From: Pseudomonadota bacterium
Lineage (GTDB): Bacteria > Pseudomonadota > Gammaproteobacteria > Burkholderiales > Thiobacillaceae
Length of the DNA: 64,000 bases
Direction of reading: 5' to 3'
NCBI GenBank assembly: GCA_021826065.1
Contig: JAKADY010000006.1
Location: forward strand, 32,758 to 96,757
The notes beneath the pieces were generated by a model, which was given only the letters and a program-made list of their open reading frames with translations, was not told the DNA's origin and did no database searches. This document shows positions 23,378 to 32,155 of this stretch, piece after piece. Positions within the stretch are counted from its first letter, which is position 1; each line of letters starts with the position of its first letter. Position numbers and translations under genes: made by a program.

Positions 23378-24619
23378 ATGAAGAAGACCTTCGTCGACGT
23401 GCTGCTCGAACTGCCGGTGGACGCGACCCTCAGCGCTTTCCTGGCCTCGCACGGCCTGCCCGTGGCCGACGATTTCGACTGGGAGGACACGCCTCGCGCC
23501 TCGCAGGCACTGGTGGAGGCCGTTCGGACCTGGCCCGACGTCGCCGCCCGTGACCGTCTGATCGGCAACCTCATGGCCAGCATCCAGCTGGCCGACCCGG
23601 CCGGCAAGCAGGCGATGTTCCAGGCCGCCGCCGGGGACGGCGCCGCGCTGCTGGGTCTCGTGGCATGCCGGAGCGACACCCACCGCTCCTTCTGGCTGTA
23701 TGCCAACCATCCGGCGCTGTTCGAGCGGGCCTGCGAGTTCGACTACCTCGAGCGCCACGGATCGCAAGCCCAGCAGCACGACCTCGGCGTGAAGCGCCGG
23801 CCGAACACCTCGGATGCCGCACTGGCCGCGCTGCGCCAGGCCATCTCGGCCTTCTATCGGCGCGAGCTGCAATGCGGCGACGGCAGCGTGGCTTACCTGG
23901 TGGAACGCAGCCCCGGCGTGTTCCTGCTGACGGTCCACGTCAAGGATCTGGCGATGCTGCGCCTGGAGTTCGAGGGCGCCCATCTCACCCGTCGCATCGG
24001 CAACCCGAACATCCACATGGTGCTGGAGTACGCCGTGGCCACCGGAGTCGTTCGCACCCTCGTGCGCGGTGGCGCCAAGTACCACCAGATGCTCGTGGAC
24101 GCCTTCGCCGAGCACCTGTTGGGCGTCAAGGTGGACGCGCACCGCATCAAGCCGCCGACGCTGGACCTGTCGGTCTTGCGCCTCGGCTTCGATGTGCCGC
24201 AGGCCGTGGCGGACGGTTTCGTGGCGCTGCAGGTCAAGTCCATCTCGGTGCTGAGCCCGAGCACGGCACTGAAGCTCGATTGCACGGCGATGGCGTCGAG
24301 CGAGCAGCGCTGCGTCACCGAACTGCTGCGCGAGGAGTTCCCCGGTGAGGACCCGCTGGCCCGCGGCTGGTTGATCACGTCGGCACGCATCAACCTGTAC
24401 TACCCGCCCGAACCCGGAAAGGCTCGTTCCAAGGTCATCACGGTCGAGGTGACGCGTCGCGGGCGGCTGAATCTGCACAAGTTCGATGCCGCGTTGCAGA
24501 CGCAGTTGGAGGGCTACCTGGTCTCGCTGGGCATCTTGCAGCCCGGCCAGACGCTGAACGCCCAGGAAGCGCCGCCGGAAGCGGACACGGCCAGCCCGCA
24601 GCCGATCTACGAGGATTGA
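23378..24619 (+). CDS. Unknown protein 1 of the divergent locus (413 aa)
   Basis: Starts at ATG 23378 after GGAAAGGACC. Opening MKKTFVDVLLELPVDATLSAF, then a helical domain to about 200, and a C-terminal alpha/beta part (LVRGGAKYHQMLVDAFAEHL; VITVEVTRRGRLNLHKFDAAL). I find no P-loop, nuclease or protease motif and do not recognise the family. Three bases separate it from the next gene, so the products probably act together. Confidence 0.7.
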   Translation: MKKTFVDVLLELPVDATLSAFLASHGLPVADDFDWEDTPRASQALVEAVRTWPDVAARDRLIGNLMASIQLADPAGKQAMFQAAAGDGAALLGLVACRSDTHRSFWLYANHPALFERACEFDYLERHGSQAQQHDLGVKRRPNTSDAALAALRQAISAFYRRELQCGDGSVAYLVERSPGVFLLTVHVKDLAMLRLEFEGAHLTRRIGNPNIHMVLEYAVATGVVRTLVRGGAKYHQMLVDAFAEHLLGVKVDAHRIKPPTLDLSVLRLGFDVPQAVADGFVALQVKSISVLSPSTALKLDCTAMASSEQRCVTELLREEFPGEDPLARGWLITSARINLYYPPEPGKARSKVITVEVTRRGRLNLHKFDAALQTQLEGYLVSLGILQPGQTLNAQEAPPEADTASPQPIYED

Positions 24620-24622
24620 TCG

Positions 24623-25579
24623 GTGGCCACGCACGACGCTTGGGCCCTGGTGTGCCGCTTGTTCGCGGGCGGCACGCCCATCCTTCGAGCCGCGCTCTCA
24701 GCCCGCGAGATCGCCGCCTTGCCGGCCCTCGGGCAGGCGGTGAAGCCCACGGCCCTGGACCAGCGATTCGTGCTGTGCCCCTACTGTCACCAGCACCGGG
24801 CGCAGGTCTGGGGCGACGGGCAACGGGGGCGTACCTGCCATTGCCCCGAGTGCGGGCCGGTGGCCGTCGCAGCCGACGACACGGTCGCGTTGAGGTTGGA
24901 CGAGGACTGGCTGCGCCGAAAGCTGCGACTGGCGCTTTCGATCGAGAGCCGCGACGGCATCGACGCCCTCGGCGATGGCGTGTGGCGCCTTGGCGATTCC
25001 CGGCGCTCGCCGGTCCTGCTGGCGCGCGATCTGATCCGGCTATGGCGTGAGCCGGCCCTGCTGGAACGGGTGCGGGTAACAGAAGGGGCGATCCGCGTCA
25101 TCACGCCGAAGCCACGCGAGACGCGCGGGGCGCCCTTCGGCCCGGGCGTGGAATGGTTGGCTCTGGAGGATCGCTTCGCCTTCTACGGAGGCGGCATCTC
25201 GTTCATCGGCATGCCGGGTGAGCCACCTGCTCCGCAGGCCAGCGATCCAACGACGCCGGTGAAGGGGCCTTTCTCGGCGGATTTCCGCTGGGTCACGCTG
25301 CCCGACTGGCCGGACGGGCCAATCCGGCTCACCGATGGTCAGACGAAAGTGTTCAAATCCCTTTGGTCTTTGAAGGGCGAGCCCGCCACGGCAGAGCGCA
25401 TCATGCAGCGTGCCGGCCTTGATAGTGACAAGTTGGTCGACGTGTTCAAGGTTAAGGCCAGAGATAAACACAAGGCGGATGCTGCGGGAGCGAAACACGC
25501 CTACGACACGCTTGTTTCCAAGAGGAGACGAGAGGGACTGTATTGGATGCCGTGCTCAGATGAGCACGCGGAGCAGTAA
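24623..25579 (+). CDS. Unknown protein 2: zinc ribbon plus winged helix (318 aa)
   Basis: GTG start at 24623. A zinc ribbon lies near residues 53-78 (LCPYCHQHRAQ then CHCPECGPV). The middle is unassigned. The C-terminal third reads RLTDGQTKVFKSLWSLKGEP, then TAERIMQRAGLDSDKLVDVF and SKRRREGLYWM, which is a convincing winged-helix pattern. Nucleic-acid binding is therefore likely. It lies between protein 1 and a probable nuclease. Confidence 0.7.
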   Translation: MATHDAWALVCRLFAGGTPILRAALSAREIAALPALGQAVKPTALDQRFVLCPYCHQHRAQVWGDGQRGRTCHCPECGPVAVAADDTVALRLDEDWLRRKLRLALSIESRDGIDALGDGVWRLGDSRRSPVLLARDLIRLWREPALLERVRVTEGAIRVITPKPRETRGAPFGPGVEWLALEDRFAFYGGGISFIGMPGEPPAPQASDPTTPVKGPFSADFRWVTLPDWPDGPIRLTDGQTKVFKSLWSLKGEPATAERIMQRAGLDSDKLVDVFKVKARDKHKADAAGAKHAYDTLVSKRRREGLYWMPCSDEHAEQ

Positions 25580-25590
25580 AAGGAGTCGAC

Positions 25591-26862
25591 ATGTATCGAA
25601 GCGACCGCAACTACCTCTTTTCAGAGGGCGACCTTGCAGGGGTACTGGATGCGAATAAGTGTCGTATCCGCGAGTTGGTCGAGGCCATACCCCGAGAGCA
25701 ATTCTTGGCAACAAGCACGGACACGCTTTGCGAGCACATCGTGGCCCAATTAGCAGTCGCCCCACTGGTGCTGCACGAAGACAAGATGACGATGGAGCAT
25801 GCAGAGACAAAAATCGACGTAACGCACCGCTTTGAGTACGGTGGATCGCTTGATGGTCGCCCCGTCATGGCCGACGGTCACTTGCTGAAGTTCTACGTCC
25901 CATTTTCTGGCGACCACGATCTTTGGCGACTTCGGCCTAGCACCTTCAGCTTGAATCCACCTCGTGGTGATATCGACGCGAGACGAAAGCTGCTGACGCT
26001 GTCCTTCGCCAATACCAGTCAGACAGAACAGACTTGGTTCAAACAGCAACTGGAGAGCACGTTGGCCAGCATTCGTCAAAGCATCGCTACGCAATCGAAC
26101 CAGATTCAGAGGTACAACGCCTCTTTGCCCAAAGCGGTACAGGAGGCGGTTGCGTACCGCCGAGATCAGATCTCCAAGCTACACGGACTGGTTTCTGCGT
26201 TCGACATCCCTCTGGTGCGCAAGCCGGGGATGCCGGAATACAAGCCCGTTGACGTAAGCCCGCGAAAACAGATCCAGCTGCCCAAAGTGCCGGTGGCGGG
26301 GTTCAAACCAGAACCAGCAATAGCCGACGATCTGTATGAGGCGATCCTCGCCAACATTCGCCACATGGGGGCAACCTTTGAAGGTACGCCCCAGACGTAT
26401 CAGGCGCTTGGTGAAGAGGGCCTGAGAGACATTCTCTTGGCTAGCCTGAACAGCGTTTATCAAGGACGCGCTGCCGGAGAGGTCTTCCGTCACTACGGCA
26501 AGACCGATATCCGTATAGAAGAAGAAACCCGTTCAGCGTTCGTGGCCGAGTGCAAGCTGTGGGGAGGCGAACAAGTGCTGGTAAGCGCGCTTGAGCAATT
26601 GCTGGATTACCTGACATGGCGCGACTGCAAAGCATCGCTCGTACTCTTCAACAAGGGGGTCGCTGGATTTGCAGGCATACAGGAGACGATCACGGCCTCG
26701 TTGAGAGCCCACTCGAACTTCTTGCGGGAAAAGTCGGGACAGCCTGCCGGCGAGTGGCGCTTCGTGTTTCGATCCCGCGAAGATGCCGGACGGGAGGTCA
26801 CAGTCCACGTTTTCTGCTTCAACCTCTTCGTTGCCCCTGCCAAGGCGGGACGGCGGCGTTAG
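25591..26862 (+). CDS. Unknown protein 3: probable PD-(D/E)XK nuclease (423 aa)
   Basis: ATG 25591 behind AAAAGGAG. The N-terminal 240 residues are unassigned and include a helical stretch at about 145-190. From about 280: EGLRDILLASLNSVYQGRAA, KTDIRI with D306, and AFVAECKLW with E320-C-K322. Then LEQLLDYLTWRDCKASLVLF follows. D...ExK with the following helix is the restriction-endonuclease core. Codon use is less GC-biased than the neighbours, suggesting transfer. It is the last gene of the operon and the last before the island's tRNA-Met boundary. Confidence 0.75.
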   Translation: MYRSDRNYLFSEGDLAGVLDANKCRIRELVEAIPREQFLATSTDTLCEHIVAQLAVAPLVLHEDKMTMEHAETKIDVTHRFEYGGSLDGRPVMADGHLLKFYVPFSGDHDLWRLRPSTFSLNPPRGDIDARRKLLTLSFANTSQTEQTWFKQQLESTLASIRQSIATQSNQIQRYNASLPKAVQEAVAYRRDQISKLHGLVSAFDIPLVRKPGMPEYKPVDVSPRKQIQLPKVPVAGFKPEPAIADDLYEAILANIRHMGATFEGTPQTYQALGEEGLRDILLASLNSVYQGRAAGEVFRHYGKTDIRIEEETRSAFVAECKLWGGEQVLVSALEQLLDYLTWRDCKASLVLFNKGVAGFAGIQETITASLRAHSNFLREKSGQPAGEWRFVFRSREDAGREVTVHVFCFNLFVAPAKAGRRR

Positions 26863-27112
26863 TGCGACTCTGGCGACTCTCGGTTCACATGAGGCTTTGC
26901 ATCACCAAGCGTGCCGGGCAACCTCCCGCAACGACGCATACACAGGTCATTGACGCGCAAGGCCTTCTGCGTGCGCTCCGGCGAGGAAGTTGGCGCAGGT
27001 TTTGAGAGAAGAGAGGGCGGATCAGAGTCGAACCTGCCCCATTCAGGCGCCCCCGGCAATGGGACGCAGCACACGCAGAACCGGCCTGAACCCCGCGCCG
27101 CGGCGGGGGCTC
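26863..27112. other. Gene-free stretch at the island edge
   Basis: No frame here has coding character. It contains short GC-rich palindromes and a tRNA-like TCGAACC near 27029 that does not fold into a tRNA. If the island used tRNA-Met as a target, the junction lies in or near this stretch. Confidence 0.4.
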
Positions 27113-27147
27113 GCAAACGAAAACGCCCAACCGGAGAGGGTTGGGCG
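27113..27147 (-). terminator. Terminator of tRNA-Met
   Basis: CGCCCAACC at 27124-27132 pairs with GGTTGGGCG at 27139-27147. On the minus strand the stem is followed by TTTTCGTTT. It lies 8 bases beyond the tRNA 3' end. Confidence 0.85.
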
Positions 27148-27155
27148 CTGAAAAG

Positions 27156-27232
27156 TGGTGGTGAAGGGCGGAATCGAACCGCCGACCTACGGGTTATGAA
27201 TCCGTCGCTCTAACCGACTGAGCTACTTCACC
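27156..27232 (-). tRNA. tRNA-Met (CAT), elongator type
   Basis: Reads GGTGAAGTAGCTCAG on the minus strand, with anticodon loop TTCATAA, T-loop GGTTCGATTCC and acceptor end CTTCACC-A-CCA encoded. The 7-bp acceptor stem pairs fully. The 3' end faces the phage-like island, the usual orientation for integration next to a tRNA. Confidence 0.95.
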
Positions 27233-27284
27233 GACCGGACACCGCGAGTACCAACGCGGTGGTGCAGCAAAAATAGAGCCTTAT

Positions 27285-27313
27285 ATTCTCTCCACCGGCT
27301 GTACGCCTGTCAA
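27285..27313 (-). promoter_or_regulatory. Promoter of tRNA-Met
   Basis: On the minus strand, TTGACA (27313-27308), a 17-base spacer, and GAGAAT (27290-27285), about 52 bases before the tRNA 5' end. Confidence 0.6.
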
Positions 27314-27346
27314 TAATGGTATCCTGAAGACGATGGGGGATCGGGG

Positions 27347-27814
27347 ATGCGATTGATCATACTGGCGATCGGCGACAGGATCCCCGGCTGGGCCGAGGAC
27401 GCCTGCGCCGAGTATGCGCGGCGCATGCCGCGCGAGGCGCGCCTGGAGATCGTGGCGCTCAAGCCGGAGCCGCGGGGCGGCAAGGGTGCCGAACAGATCA
27501 AGGCCGCAGAGTCGACACGTCTGCAGGCCCGCTGTCCGCCGGGCGCACTGCATGTGGCCCTGGACGAGCATGGCCGGCAGGTGAGCACGCGCGAGCTGGC
27601 GAATCTGCTCGCCGGCTGGATGCAGTCGGGACGGGACGTGGCGTTCTTCATCGGCGGCGCGGATGGGCTCGATGCGGGGTTGCTGGCGTGGGCGGACCTC
27701 AGGCTGGCGCTGTCGCGTCTCACCCTACCGCATGCCCTGGCGCGGGTGCTGCTCATCGAGCAGCTCTACCGGGCGGCGAGCCTCATCGCCGGCCATCCCT
27801 ATCACCGTGAATAG
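27347..27814 (+). CDS. rlmH: 23S rRNA pseudouridine-1915 N3-methyltransferase
   Basis: 155 residues, the normal RlmH length. [20 protein letters not shown] opens the SPOUT fold. [13 protein letters not shown] and [19 protein letters not shown], ending HPYHRE, form the knotted SAM site. It methylates pseudouridine 1915 in helix 69 of the 50S subunit. Its usual partner rsfS is 33 kb away, so the common rsfS-rlmH pair is split. The 3' end overlaps lipA tail to tail by 13 bases. Confidence 0.97.
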   Translation: MRLIILAIGDRIPGWAEDACAEYARRMPREARLEIVALKPEPRGGKGAEQIKAAESTRLQARCPPGALHVALDEHGRQVSTRELANLLAGWMQSGRDVAFFIGGADGLDAGLLAWADLRLALSRLTLPHALARVLLIEQLYRAASLIAGHPYHRE

Positions 27815-28737
27815 AGACCTGCCGCCTGTCGATCGGCGTGGTAGCTGGAGCGCACCAGCGGGCCGCTCGCCACGTGTCTGAAGCCCAGGGCGTAGCACAG
27901 GCGCTCGAACTCGGCGAACTGCTCGGGCGGGACATAGCGCGCCACCGGCAGGTGGTGGCGGGAGGGTTGCAGATACTGGCCGATGGTGAGCATGTCCACA
28001 TCGTGCGCACGCAGGTCGCGCAGTACGGCCTCCACCTCGGCATCCGTCTCACCCAGCCCCAGCATGATGCCGGACTTGGTGGGCACGTCGGGCAGCCGCC
28101 GTTTGAACTCGGCCAGTAGCTTGAGCGAGTGGAGGTAGTCGGCACCCGGCCGGCAGGCCTTGTACAGTCGCGGCACGGTCTCCAGGTTGTGGTTGAAGAC
28201 GTCCGGCGGCGTGGCGGTGAGGATCTCCAGGGCGATGTCCAGGCGACCGCGGAAGTCGGGGGTCAGGATCTCGATGCGGGTGCCGGGCGTGCGGCTGCGC
28301 AGGGCGCGGATACAGGCGGCGAAGTGGGCGGCGCCGCCGTCGCGCAGGTCGTCGCGGTCCACCGAGGTGATGACCACGTATCTGAGCCCCATCGCCGCCA
28401 CCGTCTCGGCGAGGTGGCGCGGCTCTTCGGGGTCGGGCGGCAGCGGGCGACCATGGCCGACGTCACAAAAGGGACAGCGCCGGGTGCACAGGTCGCCGAG
28501 GATCATGAAGGTGGCCGTGCCATGGTGGAAGCACTCGCCCAGGTTGGGGCAGGAGGCCTCCTCGCAGACGGTGTGCAGCCCCGCTGCGCGCAACAGGGAC
28601 TTGAGCCGCCGCACCTCCGGCGAGGCGTGCGCCTGCGCCCGTATCCAGACCGGCAGCCGCTGGCGCGGTTGCGGCTCGATCTTCACGGGGATGCGCGCCA
28701 CCTTGGCGGCGCCTTTGTGCAGGAGGGGGTCGGCCAT
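27802..28737 (-). CDS. lipA: Lipoyl synthase
   Basis: 311 residues from ATG 28737; a TTG at 28749 is an alternative. The auxiliary cluster cysteines are in [12 protein letters not shown] and the radical-SAM motif is CTRRCPFC. Also present are [13 protein letters not shown] and [19 protein letters not shown]. It inserts two sulphurs into octanoyl groups of 2-oxoacid dehydrogenase and GcvH proteins. lipB is not in the window, and dat-ybeD, often in the same cluster, are at 50.7-51.9 kb. Confidence 0.97.
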   Translation of the reverse strand: MADPLLHKGAAKVARIPVKIEPQPRQRLPVWIRAQAHASPEVRRLKSLLRAAGLHTVCEEASCPNLGECFHHGTATFMILGDLCTRRCPFCDVGHGRPLPPDPEEPRHLAETVAAMGLRYVVITSVDRDDLRDGGAAHFAACIRALRSRTPGTRIEILTPDFRGRLDIALEILTATPPDVFNHNLETVPRLYKACRPGADYLHSLKLLAEFKRRLPDVPTKSGIMLGLGETDAEVEAVLRDLRAHDVDMLTIGQYLQPSRHHLPVARYVPPEQFAEFERLCYALGFRHVASGPLVRSSYHADRQAAGLYSR

Positions 28738-28839
28738 TGCGTGTTCCAAGGTTATGATTATTATTTTACCCTTTTAAGCTTGACGCACGCCGTCGATAGC
28801 CTGCACGCGACAAGGCGCTGCTTCGACACATTACACGGC

Positions 28840-29691
28840 ATGCATTTCACCCCGCAAAGCTTCCGCGCCTGGCCCCAGAAGAAGGTGACCCTGCTGGGCA
28901 TGTCCGGCGTGGGCAAGACCCATCTGTCCACGCTGTTGCGCCGCCACGATTGGTTTCACTACTCCGGCGACTACCGCATCGGCACGCGCTATCTCTACGA
29001 GGCCATCCTCGACCTGGTCAAGCTGCAGGCCATGCAGGTGCCCTTCCTGCGCGAGCTGCTGCGGCGCGACTGGATAGACATCCGCAACAACATCAAGATC
29101 GACGACCTGGGGCCGGTGCTCGCCTTCGTCGGCAAGCTGGGCGACCCCGAGCTGGGGGGCTTGGACCTGGAGGAGTTCAGCCGCCGCCAGGCCCTGTACC
29201 GCGAGGCGGAGATCAAGGCCATGCGCGACGTGCCGGAGTTCGTGCGCAAGGCGCAGACGATCTACGGCTATGAACACTTCGTCAACGACGTCGGCGGCAG
29301 TCTGTGCGAGCTGGAGGACGACTCGGTCATCGAGCTGCTGGCGAGCCACACCCTGATCCTCTATATCCAGGTGACCACGCGCGAGGAGGAGGAACAGTTG
29401 ATCCGCCGCGCGCAGTCCGACCCGAAGCCGCTCTACTACCGCCCTGCCTTCCTGGCCGAGCACCTGCCGGTGTTCATGGCGGAGCGTGGCTACGAGTACG
29501 TGGCGCAGATCCCGCCGGACGAGTTCACGCGCTGGGTCTTCCCGCGTCTGTTCCACTCGCGCGTGCCGCGCTACGAGGCGATCGCCGGCCCGCATGGCTA
29601 CACCGTCACATCGCACGAGGTGGCGCAGGTGCGCGACGAGGCCGATTTCCTCGATCTCGTGGAGACCGCCATCGCCCGTAAGGGGGTGTGA
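28840..29691 (+). CDS. P-loop ATPase paired with MetA
   Basis: 283 residues from ATG 28840. Walker A is LLGMSGVGKTHLSTLL near residues 20-30. A kinase-like core follows (HYSGDYRIGTRYLYEA), then GYEHFVNDVGGSLCELED and repeated VTTREEEEQLIRRAQ. It resembles nucleotide or shikimate-kinase folds but lacks their substrate signature. The stop is one base from the homoserine succinyltransferase start, so coupling is likely. The precise role is unknown. Confidence 0.75.
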   Translation: MHFTPQSFRAWPQKKVTLLGMSGVGKTHLSTLLRRHDWFHYSGDYRIGTRYLYEAILDLVKLQAMQVPFLRELLRRDWIDIRNNIKIDDLGPVLAFVGKLGDPELGGLDLEEFSRRQALYREAEIKAMRDVPEFVRKAQTIYGYEHFVNDVGGSLCELEDDSVIELLASHTLILYIQVTTREEEEQLIRRAQSDPKPLYYRPAFLAEHLPVFMAERGYEYVAQIPPDEFTRWVFPRLFHSRVPRYEAIAGPHGYTVTSHEVAQVRDEADFLDLVETAIARKGV

Positions 29692-29692
29692 G

Positions 29693-30775
29693 ATGCCACT
29701 GGTCGCGCACAACGACTTGCCCACCTTCGAGCGCCTGCATCAGGAGGGGCTGACCGTGCTCTCGGCAGACCGGGCGGTGCACCAGGAGATCCGCGAGCTG
29801 CACATCGGGCTGCTCAACATGATGCCAGACGCCGCCCTGGAGGCCACGGAGCGACAGTTCTTCCGGCTGGTGGGTGAGAGCAACCCCATCGCCCAGTTCT
29901 ATGTCCACCCCTTCACCCTGGACAGCCTGCCGCGCGGCGTCAAGGGGCGCGCGCACATCGAGCGCTACTACGAGCCGTTCGAGAAGATCCGCGCCGAGGG
30001 CCTGGACGCCCTGATCATCACCGGCGCCAACGTCACCCACCCGGACCTGGCGCAGGAGCCCTTCTGGGAACCGCTGATCGAGGTGATCGACTGGGCGATG
30101 GAGAACGTCACCTCCACGCTGTGCTCCTGTCTCGCCACGCACGCGGTGATGCAGTTCCGCTACGGCCAGACGCGGGTCAAACAGCCGGCCAAGATCTGGG
30201 GGGTGTTCCCGCATCGGGTCGTGGAGAAGCGCCACCCGCTGGTGGGCGACGTGAACACCCGCTTCGACGTGCCGCACTCGCGCTGGAACGACATCTCGCG
30301 GGCCCAGTTCGAGGCGGCGGGGCTGCACGTGCTGGTGGAAAGCGAGACGGCCGGCGTGCATCTGGCGGTGAGCCCTGACGGCCTGCGCGCGGTCTTCTTC
30401 CAGGGGCACCCGGAGTACGACACCATCTCGCTGCTCAAGGAATACAAGCGCGACCTGCTGCTCCATGCCCAGGGGCAGTTGGAGGCGCCGCCGCCTTTCC
30501 CGGCCAATTACCTGAAGCCGCGCGAGCAGGCCATCCTCCAGGAATACGCGGCGCGCCTGCTCGCCGCGGTGAAGCGCGGCGAGGCCGCACCCGAGTTTCC
30601 CGAGCGGCTGATCCTGCCGCGGCTGGACAACACCTGGCACGACACCGCCGAGGCGGTGGTCGGCAATTGGATGGGCTGTGTCTACCAGGTCACCCACCGC
30701 GACCGGCGCATCCCCTTCATGGAGGGCATCGATCCGGACGACCCGCTGGAACTCGGCTGGCGTCGCGGCGTCTGA
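29693..30775 (+). CDS. metA: Homoserine O-succinyltransferase (MetA-like)
   Basis: 360 residues. HIGLLNMMPDAALEATERQF is the MetA hallmark. The catalytic-cysteine segment is TLCSCLATHAVMQF, and HPEYD with GVFPH complete the glutamine-amidotransferase-like triad region. It activates homoserine for methionine synthesis. The protein is about 50 residues longer than E. coli MetA, with a C-terminal extension. Members of this type can use succinyl- or acetyl-CoA, so donor choice needs assay. Confidence 0.88.
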   Translation: MPLVAHNDLPTFERLHQEGLTVLSADRAVHQEIRELHIGLLNMMPDAALEATERQFFRLVGESNPIAQFYVHPFTLDSLPRGVKGRAHIERYYEPFEKIRAEGLDALIITGANVTHPDLAQEPFWEPLIEVIDWAMENVTSTLCSCLATHAVMQFRYGQTRVKQPAKIWGVFPHRVVEKRHPLVGDVNTRFDVPHSRWNDISRAQFEAAGLHVLVESETAGVHLAVSPDGLRAVFFQGHPEYDTISLLKEYKRDLLLHAQGQLEAPPPFPANYLKPREQAILQEYAARLLAAVKRGEAAPEFPERLILPRLDNTWHDTAEAVVGNWMGCVYQVTHRDRRIPFMEGIDPDDPLELGWRRGV

Positions 30776-30886
30776 GGCTGTTTGCTGGCGGGTATCAAGC
30801 CCGCCTGACGTCATGCCGTAATTGGAACATGGCATAATCCGAGCTCATTTTTTACACACCATGCCCTAAACACAGGAGGCGAGGCA

Positions 30887-31621
30887 ATGGCAAGCGTAGC
30901 CAAGAAACCCACCCCCAAGACGCAAAAGGCAGAACCGGCCGAGGCCGCTGCGGGCCAGCCGGCGCCCAAGCTGGTGGCGGTGAACGCGAAGGCCACGCCG
31001 GCCGGCAAGGCCGCCAGCGCCAAGGCGACCGAGGCCAAGGTCCCTGGCGCCAAACCGGCCCCGGCCAAGGCCGACAAGGCAGCGCCGGCGGCAGGCGGCA
31101 AGACGGTCGCCAAGACCGCCAAGCCGGGCAAGGCGAGCCCTGACAAAACCCCTTCCGCCAAGCCGCTGCCCGGTCACATGCTGACGGACGAGGACATCCT
31201 GGCGATGCCCGAGTCCGACTACATGAACGAGGTCCAGCTGCAGTTCTTTAAGGCCAAACTGCTGGCCATGCGCGCGGAGATCCTCGACAACGCCCGCGAG
31301 ACCGGCGAGCACCTCAAAGAGAACGAGGTCTTCGCCGACCCCAACGACCGGGCCACGGTGGAGGAGGAGAACATGCTCGAGCAGCGGGTGCGTGACCGCG
31401 AGCGCAAGCTGCTCAAGAAGATCGAGCAGTCGCTCGCCCGCATCGAGAGCGGTGAGTATGGCTATTGCCTGGAGACTGGCGAGCCGATCGGCATCCCGCG
31501 CCTGCTCGCCCGGCCCACGGCGGAGCTGTCGATCGAGGCGCAGGAGAAACATGAGCGCATGGAGCGGCTCTACGCGGAATGCTGCCGAGCCGCCATCGCA
31601 CAACGGAAAGTGGCCGGGTGA
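30887..31621 (+). CDS. dksA: DksA with long basic N-terminus and reduced zinc site
   Basis: 244 residues; ATG 30887 follows AGGAGGCGAGG. Residues 1-95 are Lys/Ala/Pro-rich like histone H1 tails. The DksA part has the coiled-coil tip FADPNDRAT (D151, D154), which contacts RNA polymerase. The C-terminal zinc region YGYCLETGEPIG and LSIEAQEKHE retains one of the four zinc cysteines, as in Zn-independent DksA forms. It should act with ppGpp at promoters. An extended -10 (TGGCATAAT) about 50 bases upstream is a candidate promoter. Confidence 0.93.
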   Translation: MASVAKKPTPKTQKAEPAEAAAGQPAPKLVAVNAKATPAGKAASAKATEAKVPGAKPAPAKADKAAPAAGGKTVAKTAKPGKASPDKTPSAKPLPGHMLTDEDILAMPESDYMNEVQLQFFKAKLLAMRAEILDNARETGEHLKENEVFADPNDRATVEEENMLEQRVRDRERKLLKKIEQSLARIESGEYGYCLETGEPIGIPRLLARPTAELSIEAQEKHERMERLYAECCRAAIAQRKVAG

Positions 31622-31635
31622 CCGGCCATTTTCGT
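31611..31635 (+). terminator. Terminator of dksA
   Basis: TGGCCGG at 31611-31617 pairs with CCGGCCA at 31622-31628, followed by TTTTCGTTT. The dksA stop codon lies in the four-base loop. Confidence 0.9.
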
Positions 31636-31663
31636 TTGCAGACTGACCGGCCCGCGCACTGAG

Positions 31664-32155
31664 ATGCTCTCGCTCGAGACCTGGGAGCTCATGAGCTACG
31701 TGGTCACGGTGATCGGCCTGCCCTTTGCCATCGCCGTTTTCTGGCTCGAGCAGCGCAAGAGCCGCGAGGCCGAGGACGAGGAGCTGCAGGCGCGGCTCAA
31801 TGCGGCCTATACGGACTTTCTCAAGCTGGTGCTGGACAACGCCGATCTCCAGATGCTGAGGCGCGGTCCCGTGACCACCCCGCTCACCCCCGAACAGGAG
31901 GAGCGCCGCTACGCCCTGTTTGGCATCCTCATCGCCCTGTTCGAGCAGGCCTACCTCATGGTCTATGAGGAGGACATGAGCCGCCAGCGGCAGCGGCAGT
32001 GGCAGGTCTGGGCGGACTACATGCAGGAGTGGTGCCGGCGCGACGACTTCCGGGCGGCGCTGCCCGAGCTGCTGCGCGGCGAGGACCCCGAGTTCGCCGA
32101 CTATCTGCGGCGTCTGGCCGCCGAGGTCGCCCAACCCCAGGAGGAGGCAACATGA
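31664..32155 (+). CDS. Small membrane-anchored protein (163 aa)
   Basis: One N-terminal membrane helix (MSYVVTVIGLPFAIAVFWL), then a cytoplasmic helical domain rich in Glu, Gln and Arg (EEQRRYALFG-like and MSRQRQRQWQVWADYMQEW). No catalytic motif is visible. It overlaps the start of the DAHP synthase gene by four bases, so the two are coupled. The family is not recognised beyond a general hypothetical membrane protein. Confidence 0.75.
   Translation: MLSLETWELMSYVVTVIGLPFAIAVFWLEQRKSREAEDEELQARLNAAYTDFLKLVLDNADLQMLRRGPVTTPLTPEQEERRYALFGILIALFEQAYLMVYEEDMSRQRQRQWQVWADYMQEWCRRDDFRAALPELLRGEDPEFADYLRRLAAEVAQPQEEAT

Noticed and set aside
27005..27060. tRNA-like TCGAACC near the island edge
   Set aside because: The surrounding bases do not form acceptor or anticodon stems, so it is not a tRNA. 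It could be a remnant of an att site, but I cannot show that.
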